The notes under the pieces: generated by a model
What the model saw: only the letters and a program-made list of their open reading frames with translations
Databases searched by the model: none
What the model was told of the DNA's origin: nothing
Part shown: in pieces, positions 22,399 to 30,726 of the stretch
Layout of the letters: each line of letters opens with the position of its first letter
Numbering within the stretch: the stretch's first letter is position 1
Origin: Bacteroidota bacterium
GTDB taxonomy: Bacteria > Bacteroidota > Ignavibacteria > UBA10030 > UBA8401
Assembly: GCA_035506275.1 (NCBI GenBank)
Contig: DATJPT010000006.1
Location: 139,019 to 203,018, forward strand
Reading direction: 5' to 3'
DNA: 64,000 nucleotides
Program-made: the position numbers and the translations under genes

Positions 22399-23540
22399 AC
22401 GACGGACTCCGACTGATGACGGCCGGCCAGAAGGCGCTCTATACTGGCAAGCGGGAGGTCAAAAATTCTTGCGACGCCGCTGTTCGTACAGCGGCCCGCG
22501 AACGTGCACACACCCTTTGCTAATCCGGGATTCGCCTGGAAAGACCTTTCGAAACCGGCGTTGGCGGTCTCGAGCAAATAAGGGACCATCGCATTCGTCA
22601 ACGCTGCCGTTGCCGTGCGGCCGACGGATGCGGTCATATTCGGAACACAGTAGTGGACGACACCGTGACGGACAAAGACAGGGTCGCTCAACGATGTAGG
22701 CCGGCTCGTTTCCACGCATCCCCCGTGGTCGATCGAAACGTCCACGATCACCGCCCCTGCTTTCATCTGCTTCACCATTTCTTCCGTCACGATATGCGGA
22801 GCTTTTTCCCCCTTCATCAAGACGGCTCCGATAACCGCATCGGCATAGCGAACCGCCCGGCTGACGTTGTAATCCGTGGACGTTTCGGTGGTGATCTTCC
22901 ACTGCAGCAATTCTTCAACCTGGCGAAGGCGGGAAATATCCTTATCGAGCAGGGTGACCGAAGCCCCCATTCCGACGGCAATGCGGGCAGCCGTCCGGCC
23001 GACGGTTCCGGCGCCGAGGATAACGACCGATGCCGGGGGTACGCCGGGAATCGATCCGAGCAAAATTCCGCGTCCCCCCTCTTTTCCCTGGAGATAACGG
23101 GCAGCGACGTGCATGGACACCTGGCCCCCGATCTCGCTCATCACCTGCAGCACGCCAAGTTCTCCCTGAGCGTTCTCGATCAGCTCATAGGCAACGGCGG
23201 TCACTTCGCGCTGGAGGAGCGTCTCGATCTGTTTCCGCTGCGACATCGCGAGATGGAGAAACGAAAAGATGGCCTGACCCTTGGAGAGGAGCTGGAGTTC
23301 TTTTTCGGACAGAGGGGAAATTTTCAGCACGAGTTCGGAACGATTGACGGCTTCTTCCGTACTGTAGGCGGTCACTCCGCCGGCGGCGATGTACTCTTCG
23401 TCGGTGAAAAGGGCGGCGGCCCCGGCAAGGCGCTCGACATAGACCGTATGCCCCATGGCGGAGAGCGCCTGAACTCCGGCGGGAGAAAGAGCGACGCGTC
23501 GTTCGAGAAGGCCGGTCTCTTTAAGAATACCGATGATCAT
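22395..23540 (-). CDS. ald: Alanine dehydrogenase
   Basis: This enzyme converts L-alanine and NAD to pyruvate, ammonia and NADH, and the reverse. The 381-residue length is close to the usual 370. Substrate-side residues are R15 (RRVALSP) and the FLHLA histidine near 90. The NAD-binding core is ILGAGTVGRTAARIAVGMGA at about 173-192, and DVSIDHGGCVETSRPT and GVVHYCVPNM are diagnostic against transhydrogenase alpha subunits. It is coupled to the CoA-transferase and preceded by a ferredoxin gene, suggesting an alanine-pyruvate-acetate route. Confidence 0.9.
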   Translation of the reverse strand: MIIGILKETGLLERRVALSPAGVQALSAMGHTVYVERLAGAAALFTDEEYIAAGGVTAYSTEEAVNRSELVLKISPLSEKELQLLSKGQAIFSFLHLAMSQRKQIETLLQREVTAVAYELIENAQGELGVLQVMSEIGGQVSMHVAARYLQGKEGGRGILLGSIPGVPPASVVILGAGTVGRTAARIAVGMGASVTLLDKDISRLRQVEELLQWKITTETSTDYNVSRAVRYADAVIGAVLMKGEKAPHIVTEEMVKQMKAGAVIVDVSIDHGGCVETSRPTSLSDPVFVRHGVVHYCVPNMTASVGRTATAALTNAMVPYLLETANAGFERSFQANPGLAKGVCTFAGRCTNSGVARIFDLPLASIERLLAGRHQSESVV

Positions 23541-23611
23541 AAGAGTGCGTGGTTTGGAAGGTCTGCCGCCGCGGCACCATCCTCACCGCAGCGGCATTGC
23601 AGCATCGATCG

Positions 23612-23851
23612 TCAGTTTCCCCGATCTTTAATCGCATCCATCGGACAGACGGAAATTGCGCGCAGCACGTCCTCGACCTCAGCATCCCCTTCGGGCTGGC
23701 GGTACACATAATAGAAACATGCCGAATCATCGAAGGTAAAGCTGTGGATGGCATATGACATGCAGAGCCCGCACCCATTGCAGCTGTCCATCACGTGAAA
23801 TCTTCCCGGAACATTTTCCGTTAACGGTTTTGGCATCGTTTCTGTCATCAT
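23612..23851 (-). CDS. Single-cluster [4Fe-4S] ferredoxin
   Basis: A 79-residue soluble ferredoxin. Ligands are C-x2-C-x2-C in CNGCGLC and a final cysteine in SVCPMDAI, as in monocluster ferredoxins. There is no second cluster motif. Start: tandem ATG at 23851 with GGAG five bases upstream; a frame extending to 23902 lacks such a site. It lies between ccmF and ald. It could accept electrons from the pyruvate:ferredoxin oxidoreductase encoded at 14.8 kb, but that pairing is inferred. Confidence 0.85.
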   Translation of the reverse strand: MMTETMPKPLTENVPGRFHVMDSCNGCGLCMSYAIHSFTFDDSACFYYVYRQPEGDAEVEDVLRAISVCPMDAIKDRGN

Positions 23852-23906
23852 AGCAGCTCCATTCAAAAAAGTTTTTGATGATGATTGTGAATATTTTTTC
23901 AAACGT

Positions 23907-26141
23907 CTATGCTTCCTGCTTTCGCTGGAGCATAGAAATGATTAATCCAATGAACAACAGTATCGTGCCAGTCCAAACAAGATCAATAAAAGGCTTGATG
24001 CTCGCCTCAACCTCCAGCACTTCTCCCGCGGGAGCCGCTGCTCCAGGCTTGACAACCTCGAGCGTCACCGTAGATTGTTTCGACCCCATGTCGATATTCA
24101 TGCTGACCAATTCCAGATCTGCGCCGAGCAGCTTCGATGCGGCCGGTTTGAACGCGGGCGTTCTCTGCTGCGTGTATACTGCGACCGGCGTCACTGTTTC
24201 TTTTCCTTCGGGAGAAGAAAGCTCGATCACGGACCCGACCGACATCCCGCCGCCGGTTGTCATCGCATCCATGCCGTGGCTCCCCATGTCGAATTTCACA
24301 AACTTTGCCTTGACGTCTCCCAGCGATACCGTCTCTCCTTTTTTAATGGAGACGGTTTCTCCCCCCTGGCCGGCGAGACTCTCCGTATGAGTCAGCGAAA
24401 CGGGAGAACAATACAGATCCTGCGTCAGGAACGATTTGATGTCGGGAGTGCGCATCGTCCCCTGCTCCCCCGTTTCATACATCACCGGAGAAAGTTGAAA
24501 ATGGGAATTTCCGTTTTGAACGTCAATGTCGTATGCGAACTTGTGCCCCTCGACCGGCCTGTTTCCTTTATAGGTCACGGTGTAGCCAAAAATACTCTGC
24601 GGCGAATTCAATGAAAGGGCCAGATGTTCTTTCTCGCCGTACTTTCCCGAAGCAAGAACCCCGAAAAAGAACAGCGCGAGGCCGATGTGCGCGATCTTCC
24701 CTCCTGTCAAACGAGGATCGCCTTTCGCCGTGAAGTATGCAATTTCAATGTTCACAAAGAGGGCGAACGCCGATGCAAACCCGAACGCCAGCATCATTCC
24801 GTCGTGGACTCCGAAATACGCCATCGCTCCGGCGACCGCGCAGGAGGCAACGATCCATTTGAGGGAACGTTTGAAGAACCCCGCGCCGTCCTCGTTTTCC
24901 CAGCGAAGAAGCAGACTTCCGCCGATGAGGAGTGCGATGAGTGCAGCGAGCGGGAGGCTCATCGTGTCGTAGAACGACGGTTCAACGTTTGTCTTCGAAA
25001 CGATCGGCAGACTCGTTCCGAACAGCACGACGGCCGACAACGCAAGCAGGGCAAACGAGCCGAGGCTCACGATGAATCCCCGCGAACGATACTGCAGCGG
25101 CGGTGCATTCTGCTTCAATTCGGCGCGGCGAAGGATCATCATGCCGAAACCGAGAAACGCAAAGACCCCGAGGAATGCAATGAGCAGCGTGTACACTGCG
25201 GTTCCAGGGTCGGTGAACGAATGCACGGACGAATCGCCGAGCACACCGCTACGGGTGAGGAACGTACTGTAGACAACAAAAAGGAACGCCAGAATGGCCA
25301 GAGCGAAATTCGTCCGCACGAAATTGCCGGTCCTCTTCTGAATCAACATCGTGTGCACAAGGGCCATCAGCACAAGCCACGGGATCAGGGAGGAATTCTC
25401 GACCGGATCCCATCCCCAATAACCGCCCCAGCCAAGCACGCCGTACGCCCAGTACGCGCCAAGCATGATCCCCAGGCCGAGAATGAGCCCGGAGAAAAGC
25501 ACCCAGGGGAATGCGCTGGAGATCCACGAAGCAAAATCTTTCCGCCACAACGCCGCGACCGCAAAACTGAACGGAACGGCCGTGACTGCAAAACCGATGA
25601 AGAGCACCGGCGGATGAATGACCATCCAGAAATTCTGCAGAAGAGGGTTCAATCCTTTGCCGTCCGGCGGGATCTGGCCGGGGGCGATCCGTCCGGGGAA
25701 GGCATCCCAAATCGCTGTGAACGGAGATTTGAACAAAAGGAGGAGGACGAGAAATGTCTGCGTCGCCAGGAAGATCGTCAGCACATGAGCTTCAGAATGG
25801 CGCGTTCTCGTGTACCGCAGCACGAAGAAACTGATGACCGCCGAGCAGACCGCCCAGAAGAGGAAGCTCCCTTCCTGTCCCGCATAAAACGTCGAGATCA
25901 GGAAATGAAGAGGAAGTTTCCTGTCGCTGTAACTCCAAACGTAGGAATAGGAAAAATCATGCTGCAGAATGTTGTTCAACAGAAGCGCGGCAGCGGCGAT
26001 GATTCCCGCGCCGCTGACATAGAGAGCGCTCCTGCCAAGCTTCAAAAAATTCTGCCTCTCAGCGGCTGTCTGGTAATACGACCAGACCGCAACCAGGCCA
26101 CTGACGAACGCTACAACCAGAACAATCGTACCGACCATCAC
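23907..26141 (-). CDS. ccmF: Cytochrome c biogenesis haem lyase CcmF-type protein
   Basis: A 744-residue polytopic membrane protein of the CcmF/NrfE family, which attaches haem to CxxCH motifs in the periplasm. The tryptophan-rich haem-handling motif WGGYWGWDPVENSSLIPW is at about 240-257, and periplasmic histidines flank it (VIHPP and LVHTM). At least thirteen hydrophobic segments are present. The last roughly 180 residues before the terminal helix form an extra periplasmic domain with Met/Gly-rich stretches, making it about 90 residues longer than usual. It starts 17 bases after the 7-haem lipoprotein gene, so it is made together with its probable substrates. No other ccm genes are in the window. 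Confidence 0.9.
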   Translation of the reverse strand: MMVGTIVLVVAFVSGLVAVWSYYQTAAERQNFLKLGRSALYVSGAGIIAAAALLLNNILQHDFSYSYVWSYSDRKLPLHFLISTFYAGQEGSFLFWAVCSAVISFFVLRYTRTRHSEAHVLTIFLATQTFLVLLLLFKSPFTAIWDAFPGRIAPGQIPPDGKGLNPLLQNFWMVIHPPVLFIGFAVTAVPFSFAVAALWRKDFASWISSAFPWVLFSGLILGLGIMLGAYWAYGVLGWGGYWGWDPVENSSLIPWLVLMALVHTMLIQKRTGNFVRTNFALAILAFLFVVYSTFLTRSGVLGDSSVHSFTDPGTAVYTLLIAFLGVFAFLGFGMMILRRAELKQNAPPLQYRSRGFIVSLGSFALLALSAVVLFGTSLPIVSKTNVEPSFYDTMSLPLAALIALLIGGSLLLRWENEDGAGFFKRSLKWIVASCAVAGAMAYFGVHDGMMLAFGFASAFALFVNIEIAYFTAKGDPRLTGGKIAHIGLALFFFGVLASGKYGEKEHLALSLNSPQSIFGYTVTYKGNRPVEGHKFAYDIDVQNGNSHFQLSPVMYETGEQGTMRTPDIKSFLTQDLYCSPVSLTHTESLAGQGGETVSIKKGETVSLGDVKAKFVKFDMGSHGMDAMTTGGGMSVGSVIELSSPEGKETVTPVAVYTQQRTPAFKPAASKLLGADLELVSMNIDMGSKQSTVTLEVVKPGAAAPAGEVLEVEASIKPFIDLVWTGTILLFIGLIISMLQRKQEA

Positions 26142-26158
26142 TCGCTCCGTTCAAGAAA

Positions 26159-27076
26159 CTAGAAACTTCTTTGCGTCCCCTCTATATCAACCTTGCCGTT
26201 AATGTGCAACGCCGGGTTGAGGATCTTCCCACTCGCATCGACAACGCCTTCGTGACAGCTCGAGTTGCCGCAGCTCGAGAGGGGGAGTTGGTTAGGATAC
26301 CCGACATGCCCTTTCGGCGGCAGGTCGTGGCACGTCCCGCAGGCCGCTTCGGCCGCCCCGCCAGTCCATTTGGGGGAATGATTGAGTCCGGCCATCATCG
26401 AATCCGTGTAGATGTATTGATGGTCCGGCGATGCGTTCGACTTCAACACTTGCCAGTTTCCGTGACAGAAGGTGTTGCTGCATTGCAATTGGGTTGCGTC
26501 GTATGCAGGATGCGGTGTGAATGTCCCTCCGCCGCTCACGACATTCGCCAATGTATCGTTCAGTGCAACTTTTGCCGGGAGAGGAGAATCGAAATGTCCG
26601 GCAGCATATACATGTGAGGGAACCGTATGGCACTCCTGGCACTTGACCGTCTTCCCTAACGTCGCCTGCAAATGCGCCTGATGTGCCCCCACACCGCGGC
26701 TTGTGGACGACGTATCGCCGTTCACTCCACGCGGCGGCGCCCAGAGAGCCATATTGCTTTCGGGAGCGTTAAATGTTCCATGGCACGTGTTGCATGCTTC
26801 GGGACCGTTGGGCTGGACATGGCAGGTCGTGCAGGAAAATTGCGCACTACCCCCCGAGTAATTGGCGCCGTGGCATCCCTTACACTCGGTCATATTCCAG
26901 TTCAGCTGCTTCACGGTATTGCCGTGAAAGTTCATCGACGCAGTATCCGTAAATCCTTCCGGGTGGACGCTCAGCACGGGGGCAGTCGGCGTCTCAGAAT
27001 TTTTTAATTTGCTGCAGCCGGCGAGCAAGCCTATCGAGACAACGAGCACAATTCCACGATACACACTTGTTTTCAT
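26159..27076 (-). CDS. Seven-haem lipoprotein cytochrome with CxxxxCH sites
   Basis: A 305-residue lipoprotein (lipobox LLAGC at about 17-21). It has five CxxCH sites (CKGCH, CTTCH, CNTCH, CQECH, CGTCH) and two wider CxxxxCH sites (CSNTFCH and CGNSSCH), the pattern of the Geobacter 'CxxxxCH...CXXCH' cytochromes. The lipid anchor, and its place after a barrel gene and a 14-haem gene, fit the outer-surface cytochrome of a porin-cytochrome conduit. The gene lies seven bases after the 14-haem gene. Surface exposure is inferred; a periplasm-facing lipoprotein is possible. Confidence 0.85.
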   Translation of the reverse strand: MKTSVYRGIVLVVSIGLLAGCSKLKNSETPTAPVLSVHPEGFTDTASMNFHGNTVKQLNWNMTECKGCHGANYSGGSAQFSCTTCHVQPNGPEACNTCHGTFNAPESNMALWAPPRGVNGDTSSTSRGVGAHQAHLQATLGKTVKCQECHTVPSHVYAAGHFDSPLPAKVALNDTLANVVSGGGTFTPHPAYDATQLQCSNTFCHGNWQVLKSNASPDHQYIYTDSMMAGLNHSPKWTGGAAEAACGTCHDLPPKGHVGYPNQLPLSSCGNSSCHEGVVDASGKILNPALHINGKVDIEGTQRSF

Positions 27077-27083
27077 AGTTCAC

Positions 27084-28304
27084 TCACTTCTTTCCGTGAC
27101 AGTATCCACAAAATCCCACGCCGGCAATTCCCCCCATCGTATGCGGTTTCGCGTTCGGGTCGGTGTGACAGGCAAAACATGTTGCACCGGCATTCGTATG
27201 CCAGTCGCCGTGAACCCCGCTCATGAATCCGCTCGGATGCGTCTGGGGATTCGTCCCTTTGATGCCGTCGGGATCGACGTGACACTTCATGCAGACCGGG
27301 TCGGACCCTTCAACATCATGGCAGGACATGCAGCTTTCGATCTCGCGCCGGGCAAGCCGAGCATGTTCTCCGCCGCCTGTGCCGACCCCGATGGTGACGA
27401 ACCCTGCGGCTTCGTGCGATGTCGGAATGGTGCCGCCGAGCGCCTGGCTTCCCGTCTGATGGCAGTCGTTGCAAAATGCCTGCTCATGGTGGCACACCTG
27501 GCAATCCGCAGCATGTCCGCGGGCGTCGATGCCGTGCGTGAAACGGTAATTCATGTCATGGACAGACTGTCCCTTCAGCGCCTGGGACTTGTCGTCTCCC
27601 ATCGTGCGCGGGGAGATCATGCCGGTCTTCTCGGCGGCCGACAGCGCGGTCAGGTTCGATCCGTCGTGGCATTGTGCGCAGTAGCTTTCCGTATGGCACG
27701 TGGAGCATTGCGCATCGATCCCCCCCAGCTTGGCCAGGACGGAATGGGTCTTCAAAAAATTTCCTTCGTTATGGGAGGCCGGACGGAGCGTGGCAAGGTT
27801 GGAATGACACGTCTCGCACTGGTTATTGACCTTCAAATTATTGTGGCAGGTATTGCATGTCGTCATCGCCGGCATGTTGGCCGCAGAAGCGTAATCGACC
27901 TTATCTAATCCGGCATGGCACGTGACGCATTCCATTTTGCCGTCTGTGACGTGCTGCTTATGATTGAACCGGAGTTCGCGCGCCTCCCTCGCAAATCCTT
28001 TCGGATTCTTCTCGTCGGTATGGCAGTAACCGCACGTTTTGTTGACCTGGTCTTCGTGGCACGTCTGGCAGACCGCATGACCGGGAATCATCTTATCTGA
28101 CGACAACTTGCTGGTCGCGGCCTCGGCATGGCACGTTGCGCAATCAACACCGAACTCGTTGATATGCTTCTGGTGGGAGAATTTGATCGGCTGCACCGTG
28201 TTGCCGGCAGCGCCGGCGCCATCATTCGCCGACCATCCGCCGCCAAACGCAGCAACAACCGCTGCCGCGCAACACGCTCCAAACAAAAGAATTTTGTTTC
28301 TCAT
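27084..28304 (-). CDS. Fourteen-haem c-type cytochrome
   Basis: A 406-residue exported cytochrome with 14 CxxCH motifs, one per 29 residues, from CATCH near residue 56 to CGYCH at the C-terminus. The first half has c7-like spacing (repeated FSHQKH / FNHKQH histidines before CxxCH), as in the cytochrome c7/c3 superfamily. The N-terminus is hydrophobic (ILLFGACCAAAVVAAF) and may be a signal peptide or a lipobox. Nine bases separate it from the barrel gene, and AAGGA precedes the ATG. It is the best candidate for the haem wire inserted into the barrel, or for its periplasmic donor. Confidence 0.92.
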   Translation of the reverse strand: MRNKILLFGACCAAAVVAAFGGGWSANDGAGAAGNTVQPIKFSHQKHINEFGVDCATCHAEAATSKLSSDKMIPGHAVCQTCHEDQVNKTCGYCHTDEKNPKGFAREARELRFNHKQHVTDGKMECVTCHAGLDKVDYASAANMPAMTTCNTCHNNLKVNNQCETCHSNLATLRPASHNEGNFLKTHSVLAKLGGIDAQCSTCHTESYCAQCHDGSNLTALSAAEKTGMISPRTMGDDKSQALKGQSVHDMNYRFTHGIDARGHAADCQVCHHEQAFCNDCHQTGSQALGGTIPTSHEAAGFVTIGVGTGGGEHARLARREIESCMSCHDVEGSDPVCMKCHVDPDGIKGTNPQTHPSGFMSGVHGDWHTNAGATCFACHTDPNAKPHTMGGIAGVGFCGYCHGKK

Positions 28305-28313
28305 AGGGGGTCC

Positions 28314-29597
28314 TTAAAACCAACTGAGACGGTCACTGAACCAGTAGTTTACTTTCAAAAACACGCGGACGTCGTTCGCATAAAGCGGGTTGCGCATCCA
28401 TTGAACCTGAGCATCGGTCGACAGGGAAGGCATCGGGCGGTAGGTGGCTCCGATGCTGCTGTTCATGACATTATTTTTCGGCGCGTTATCCGACATCTGG
28501 TAATCGGCAAACCCGAAGCCGATGTTCGGGGTGAACTTCCGTTCCATCATCGGATAGACCGCCTGGACAGAGATGCCGTTCAAGTCTCCGGCGTAGCCGA
28601 AATTCTGAGTGTAGGAAACGTTGATGATATCGTATGACCCGCCGACGGTGACGCGGCGGCTGTTGTCGTCCGTATACTGAACGGTCGCAAAGCGGGCGAA
28701 CGTATGGAACAACGGCATCACTTCGTAATCAAGGCCGGCTTCCACCTCCTGCGTACTGTTGGTGTTGAAGACGGAGAAGATCGAGTTGTAGGCGATGCGC
28801 GGCTGGCGATAGAGATAATCGAGCGTCGCGCTCAGCGACGACATGATGCCGACGCTTCCTTCGATCTGTGCGCGCGAGATCCTTTCCATATTGAGGTCGT
28901 AATCGGAGCGGGCGTAGAGATTTGCTTTGGTCAAAAAACTGTACCGTGCATCGACGCTGGCATATTCCTCCTCGGTCGGCGAGTAAGCGATGAGGATCAC
29001 TTCGGGGTTGAACAGCGAATCCTCCCGGACTGCGGTGAACGGCTCCGGCTTGCGGGTCCGTTTCATGTAACTCACGCCGACCACCCCGTTGTCGATCGGC
29101 GCGAACGTGATCTGACCGCCGTACAGAGAATTGTCCGGCAAACTTTCCTTCAGGTCGATCGAGCGCGACTCGACGATATTGTAGCCGCCGTACGCTGTCA
29201 CGCCCACCCTTCGGTCAAACAACATTGCCCGTGCCACGGCACCGTCGATCAAGCCGTCACCGACCCCCGCGAACACATACTGCCGCCCTACCGAGATGTC
29301 GCCGACATCAGCGATGTTTCGCCCCCTCAATACCAGGGACGAGAGCTGCAGGTCCGGGTCGGTGCCTATCGTCGTGCCGAAATCTTTTGAGTACTGAAAA
29401 TTCGTGTTGAACGAAAAATGTTCCTGGTTGAGGTCGAACTGAACGTTCTCAAAACCACGCAAGTAATTTTGAACGTCGAGGTCTGCGTTACGTCCCTGCC
29501 AGCCGTAGAACGAAGTCGTGAAGCGTCCGGTTGCCAGCTGAGCAGAAGCCGTCGCTGTCATGAACAAAAGAATGATGAAGACTATTTTGCATTTCAT
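28314..29597 (-). CDS. Outer-membrane beta-barrel of the putative porin-cytochrome conduit
   Basis: The 427-residue product has a signal peptide (MKCKIVFIILLFMTATASAQ) followed by a long series of amphipathic strands such as GVTAYGGYNIVESR and VGGSYDIINVSYTQNFGYAG. It ends in a C-terminal aromatic (SDRLSWF), the usual barrel assembly signal. It has no cysteine-haem motif. Being first in an operon with two multiheme cytochromes and ccmF is the layout expected of MtrB/PioB or OmbB-type conduits, though I see no clear sequence similarity to those families. I start at the ATG at 29597, where the signal peptide begins. A sigma-54 type promoter lies 37 bases upstream. Confidence 0.75.
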   Translation of the reverse strand: MKCKIVFIILLFMTATASAQLATGRFTTSFYGWQGRNADLDVQNYLRGFENVQFDLNQEHFSFNTNFQYSKDFGTTIGTDPDLQLSSLVLRGRNIADVGDISVGRQYVFAGVGDGLIDGAVARAMLFDRRVGVTAYGGYNIVESRSIDLKESLPDNSLYGGQITFAPIDNGVVGVSYMKRTRKPEPFTAVREDSLFNPEVILIAYSPTEEEYASVDARYSFLTKANLYARSDYDLNMERISRAQIEGSVGIMSSLSATLDYLYRQPRIAYNSIFSVFNTNSTQEVEAGLDYEVMPLFHTFARFATVQYTDDNSRRVTVGGSYDIINVSYTQNFGYAGDLNGISVQAVYPMMERKFTPNIGFGFADYQMSDNAPKNNVMNSSIGATYRPMPSLSTDAQVQWMRNPLYANDVRVFLKVNYWFSDRLSWF

Positions 29598-29633
29598 AAC
29601 GGCAATTCCCTTTACTCGTGTGGTGGGAATAAA

Positions 29634-29650
29634 GACAAGGATTGTGCCAT
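29634..29650 (-). promoter_or_regulatory. Sigma-54 type promoter of the conduit operon
   Basis: The minus strand reads ATGGCACAATCCTTGTC: TGGCAC, five bases, TTG, with the -24 GG intact and GT instead of GC at -12. Fourteen bases (TGGCACAATCCTTG) are identical to the element upstream of the CbcL-like gene. Spacing to the start codon leaves a leader of about 25 bases. Confidence 0.6.
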
Positions 29651-29752
29651 TCGTCGCGGCAAGAATTGCTTTCATTTCCTACAGATTTCTTCAATCATAA
29701 CAAACTTCCTTCTAAGTATCAAGAATCGTTCTCCCCCCTTCTATAAAATAGG

Positions 29753-29790
29753 AATCCCGCTCCGTCAGGAGACGAAGCGGGATTGTTTTT
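29753..29790 (+). terminator. Hairpin with T-run on the plus strand
   Basis: AATCCCGCT (29753-29761) pairs with AGCGGGATT (29776-29784), with an added CGTC/GACG inner stem, and GTTTTTT follows on the plus strand. No plus-strand gene ends here; on the minus strand only CCTATTTTAT follows, so it may act weakly downstream of the cytochrome c554-like gene. Confidence 0.5.
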
Positions 29791-29799
29791 GCGGTCTGG

Positions 29800-29868
29800 A
29801 GGCTTTGCCGAGCCTCGTGGGATAAACGCCGGTATGTAGGTTACCGGCGGGGGAAGTATCGCCCCACG
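29800..29868. other. Nested hairpin-rich intergenic stretch
   Basis: Three inverted repeats follow each other: AGGCT/AGCCT around 29800-29815, an outer CGTGGG (29816-29821) pairing with CCCACG (29863-29868), and inside it GCCGGTA (29828-29834) pairing with TACCGGC (29842-29848). No known riboswitch or RNA family matches by eye. It lies directly downstream of the cytochrome c554-like gene. Confidence 0.35.
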
Positions 29869-29886
29869 AATGGAGCGAATACTATC

Positions 29887-30426
29887 TTAGCCAGCTGCGG
29901 GGATAGGATGTTTGATCTTCGCCCAGGCTTCTTTGTAATTAAATTCTTTGTACGACGGGCTCTTGCTGTTGTGGCACTGTGTGCAGAGTTTTGCATCGCC
30001 AGCTGCAAGAACCAATCCAGCCGCTTCTGCCTTCGCTTTATCTTTCATGACAGGGATCGATTTATAGTCAGATCCGGGGCCGTGGCACGATTCGCATTGA
30101 ATACCGTCTTCCACCTTTAATGCGGACGTCAGCGCTTTGTCGGCAGCGTACCCGGTGACATGACACTGGAGGCACTCGGGAGCTTCAGAAGCTTTCACCT
30201 TCAAGCCTTTTGCTTTTGCAATCTCGTCTGCTTTCGGCGACTGGAGAGTTTTGAACGCGCTTGCATGTGCAGAAGATTTCCAAATATCGAATTGCTTTCC
30301 TTGTTTCTCGGTCTTATGGCACACAGAACACATTGTGACGCCGACGTACTTATGCTGTGCCTCAGACGGAAGAGCAAGAAAGACAACCATCGCTGCCACT
30401 ACCAACATTTCAACTAACTTTTTCAT
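29887..30426 (-). CDS. Tetrahaem cytochrome, c554-like
   Basis: A 179-residue periplasmic cytochrome with a signal peptide (ending PSEAQ) and four CxxCH sites (CSVCH, CLQCH, CESCH, CTQCH). The opening YVGVTMCSVCHKTEKQGKQF followed by WKSSAHA is the signature of the cytochrome c554 / c-prime family. It is a likely soluble electron shuttle between the inner-membrane complexes encoded upstream and the conduit encoded downstream. It stands alone between two gaps of about 300 bases, so it is probably transcribed singly. Confidence 0.88.
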   Translation of the reverse strand: MKKLVEMLVVAAMVVFLALPSEAQHKYVGVTMCSVCHKTEKQGKQFDIWKSSAHASAFKTLQSPKADEIAKAKGLKVKASEAPECLQCHVTGYAADKALTSALKVEDGIQCESCHGPGSDYKSIPVMKDKAKAEAAGLVLAAGDAKLCTQCHNSKSPSYKEFNYKEAWAKIKHPIPAAG

Positions 30427-30726
30427 CTCAGGATTCTTTCTGTTCAGGTTTTATTATTTGCACCGTTCAAAACCTCAACACATTATTACTCAAATAATGT
30501 GCCGAGACGACGGCAGTGGATTTTTCTCTGTTTTTCGTCGATTTCTGCCATTTATAGTCTTAAATCCAAGAAGATCATTACTGCTGAATTTGCAAGGATG
30601 AGAATCGTCACCATAAGCCTTCTCTTCAGAAACTCCCTTGTTAAAGGAAGTTTATTCAATTCCCCACGACCTAAAAAAACGGATTTTTCAATCTCAACAA
30701 TTGAGAAAAGATCAGGAGCGCTGGAT
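30427..30726. other. Intergenic region upstream of the c554-like gene
   Basis: No gene is visible in these 300 AT-rich bases. They contain the weak sigma-54-like sequence at 30489-30506 and no clear terminator for the 11-haem gene. Confidence 0.4.
30489..30506 (-). promoter_or_regulatory. Weak sigma-54-like sequence upstream of the c554-like gene
   Basis: The minus strand reads CTCGGCACATTATTTGAG: GGCAC, five bases, TTG. The -24 element is good, but the -12 GC is GA. It lies 63 bases before the start codon. I report it because two better matches serve neighbouring cytochrome genes. Confidence 0.3.

Noticed and set aside
24624-26162. A 512-codon plus-strand open frame opposite ccmF
   Set aside because: Very high Arg/Glu/Gln content and exact overlap with the well-supported ccmF gene show it to be an antisense shadow.
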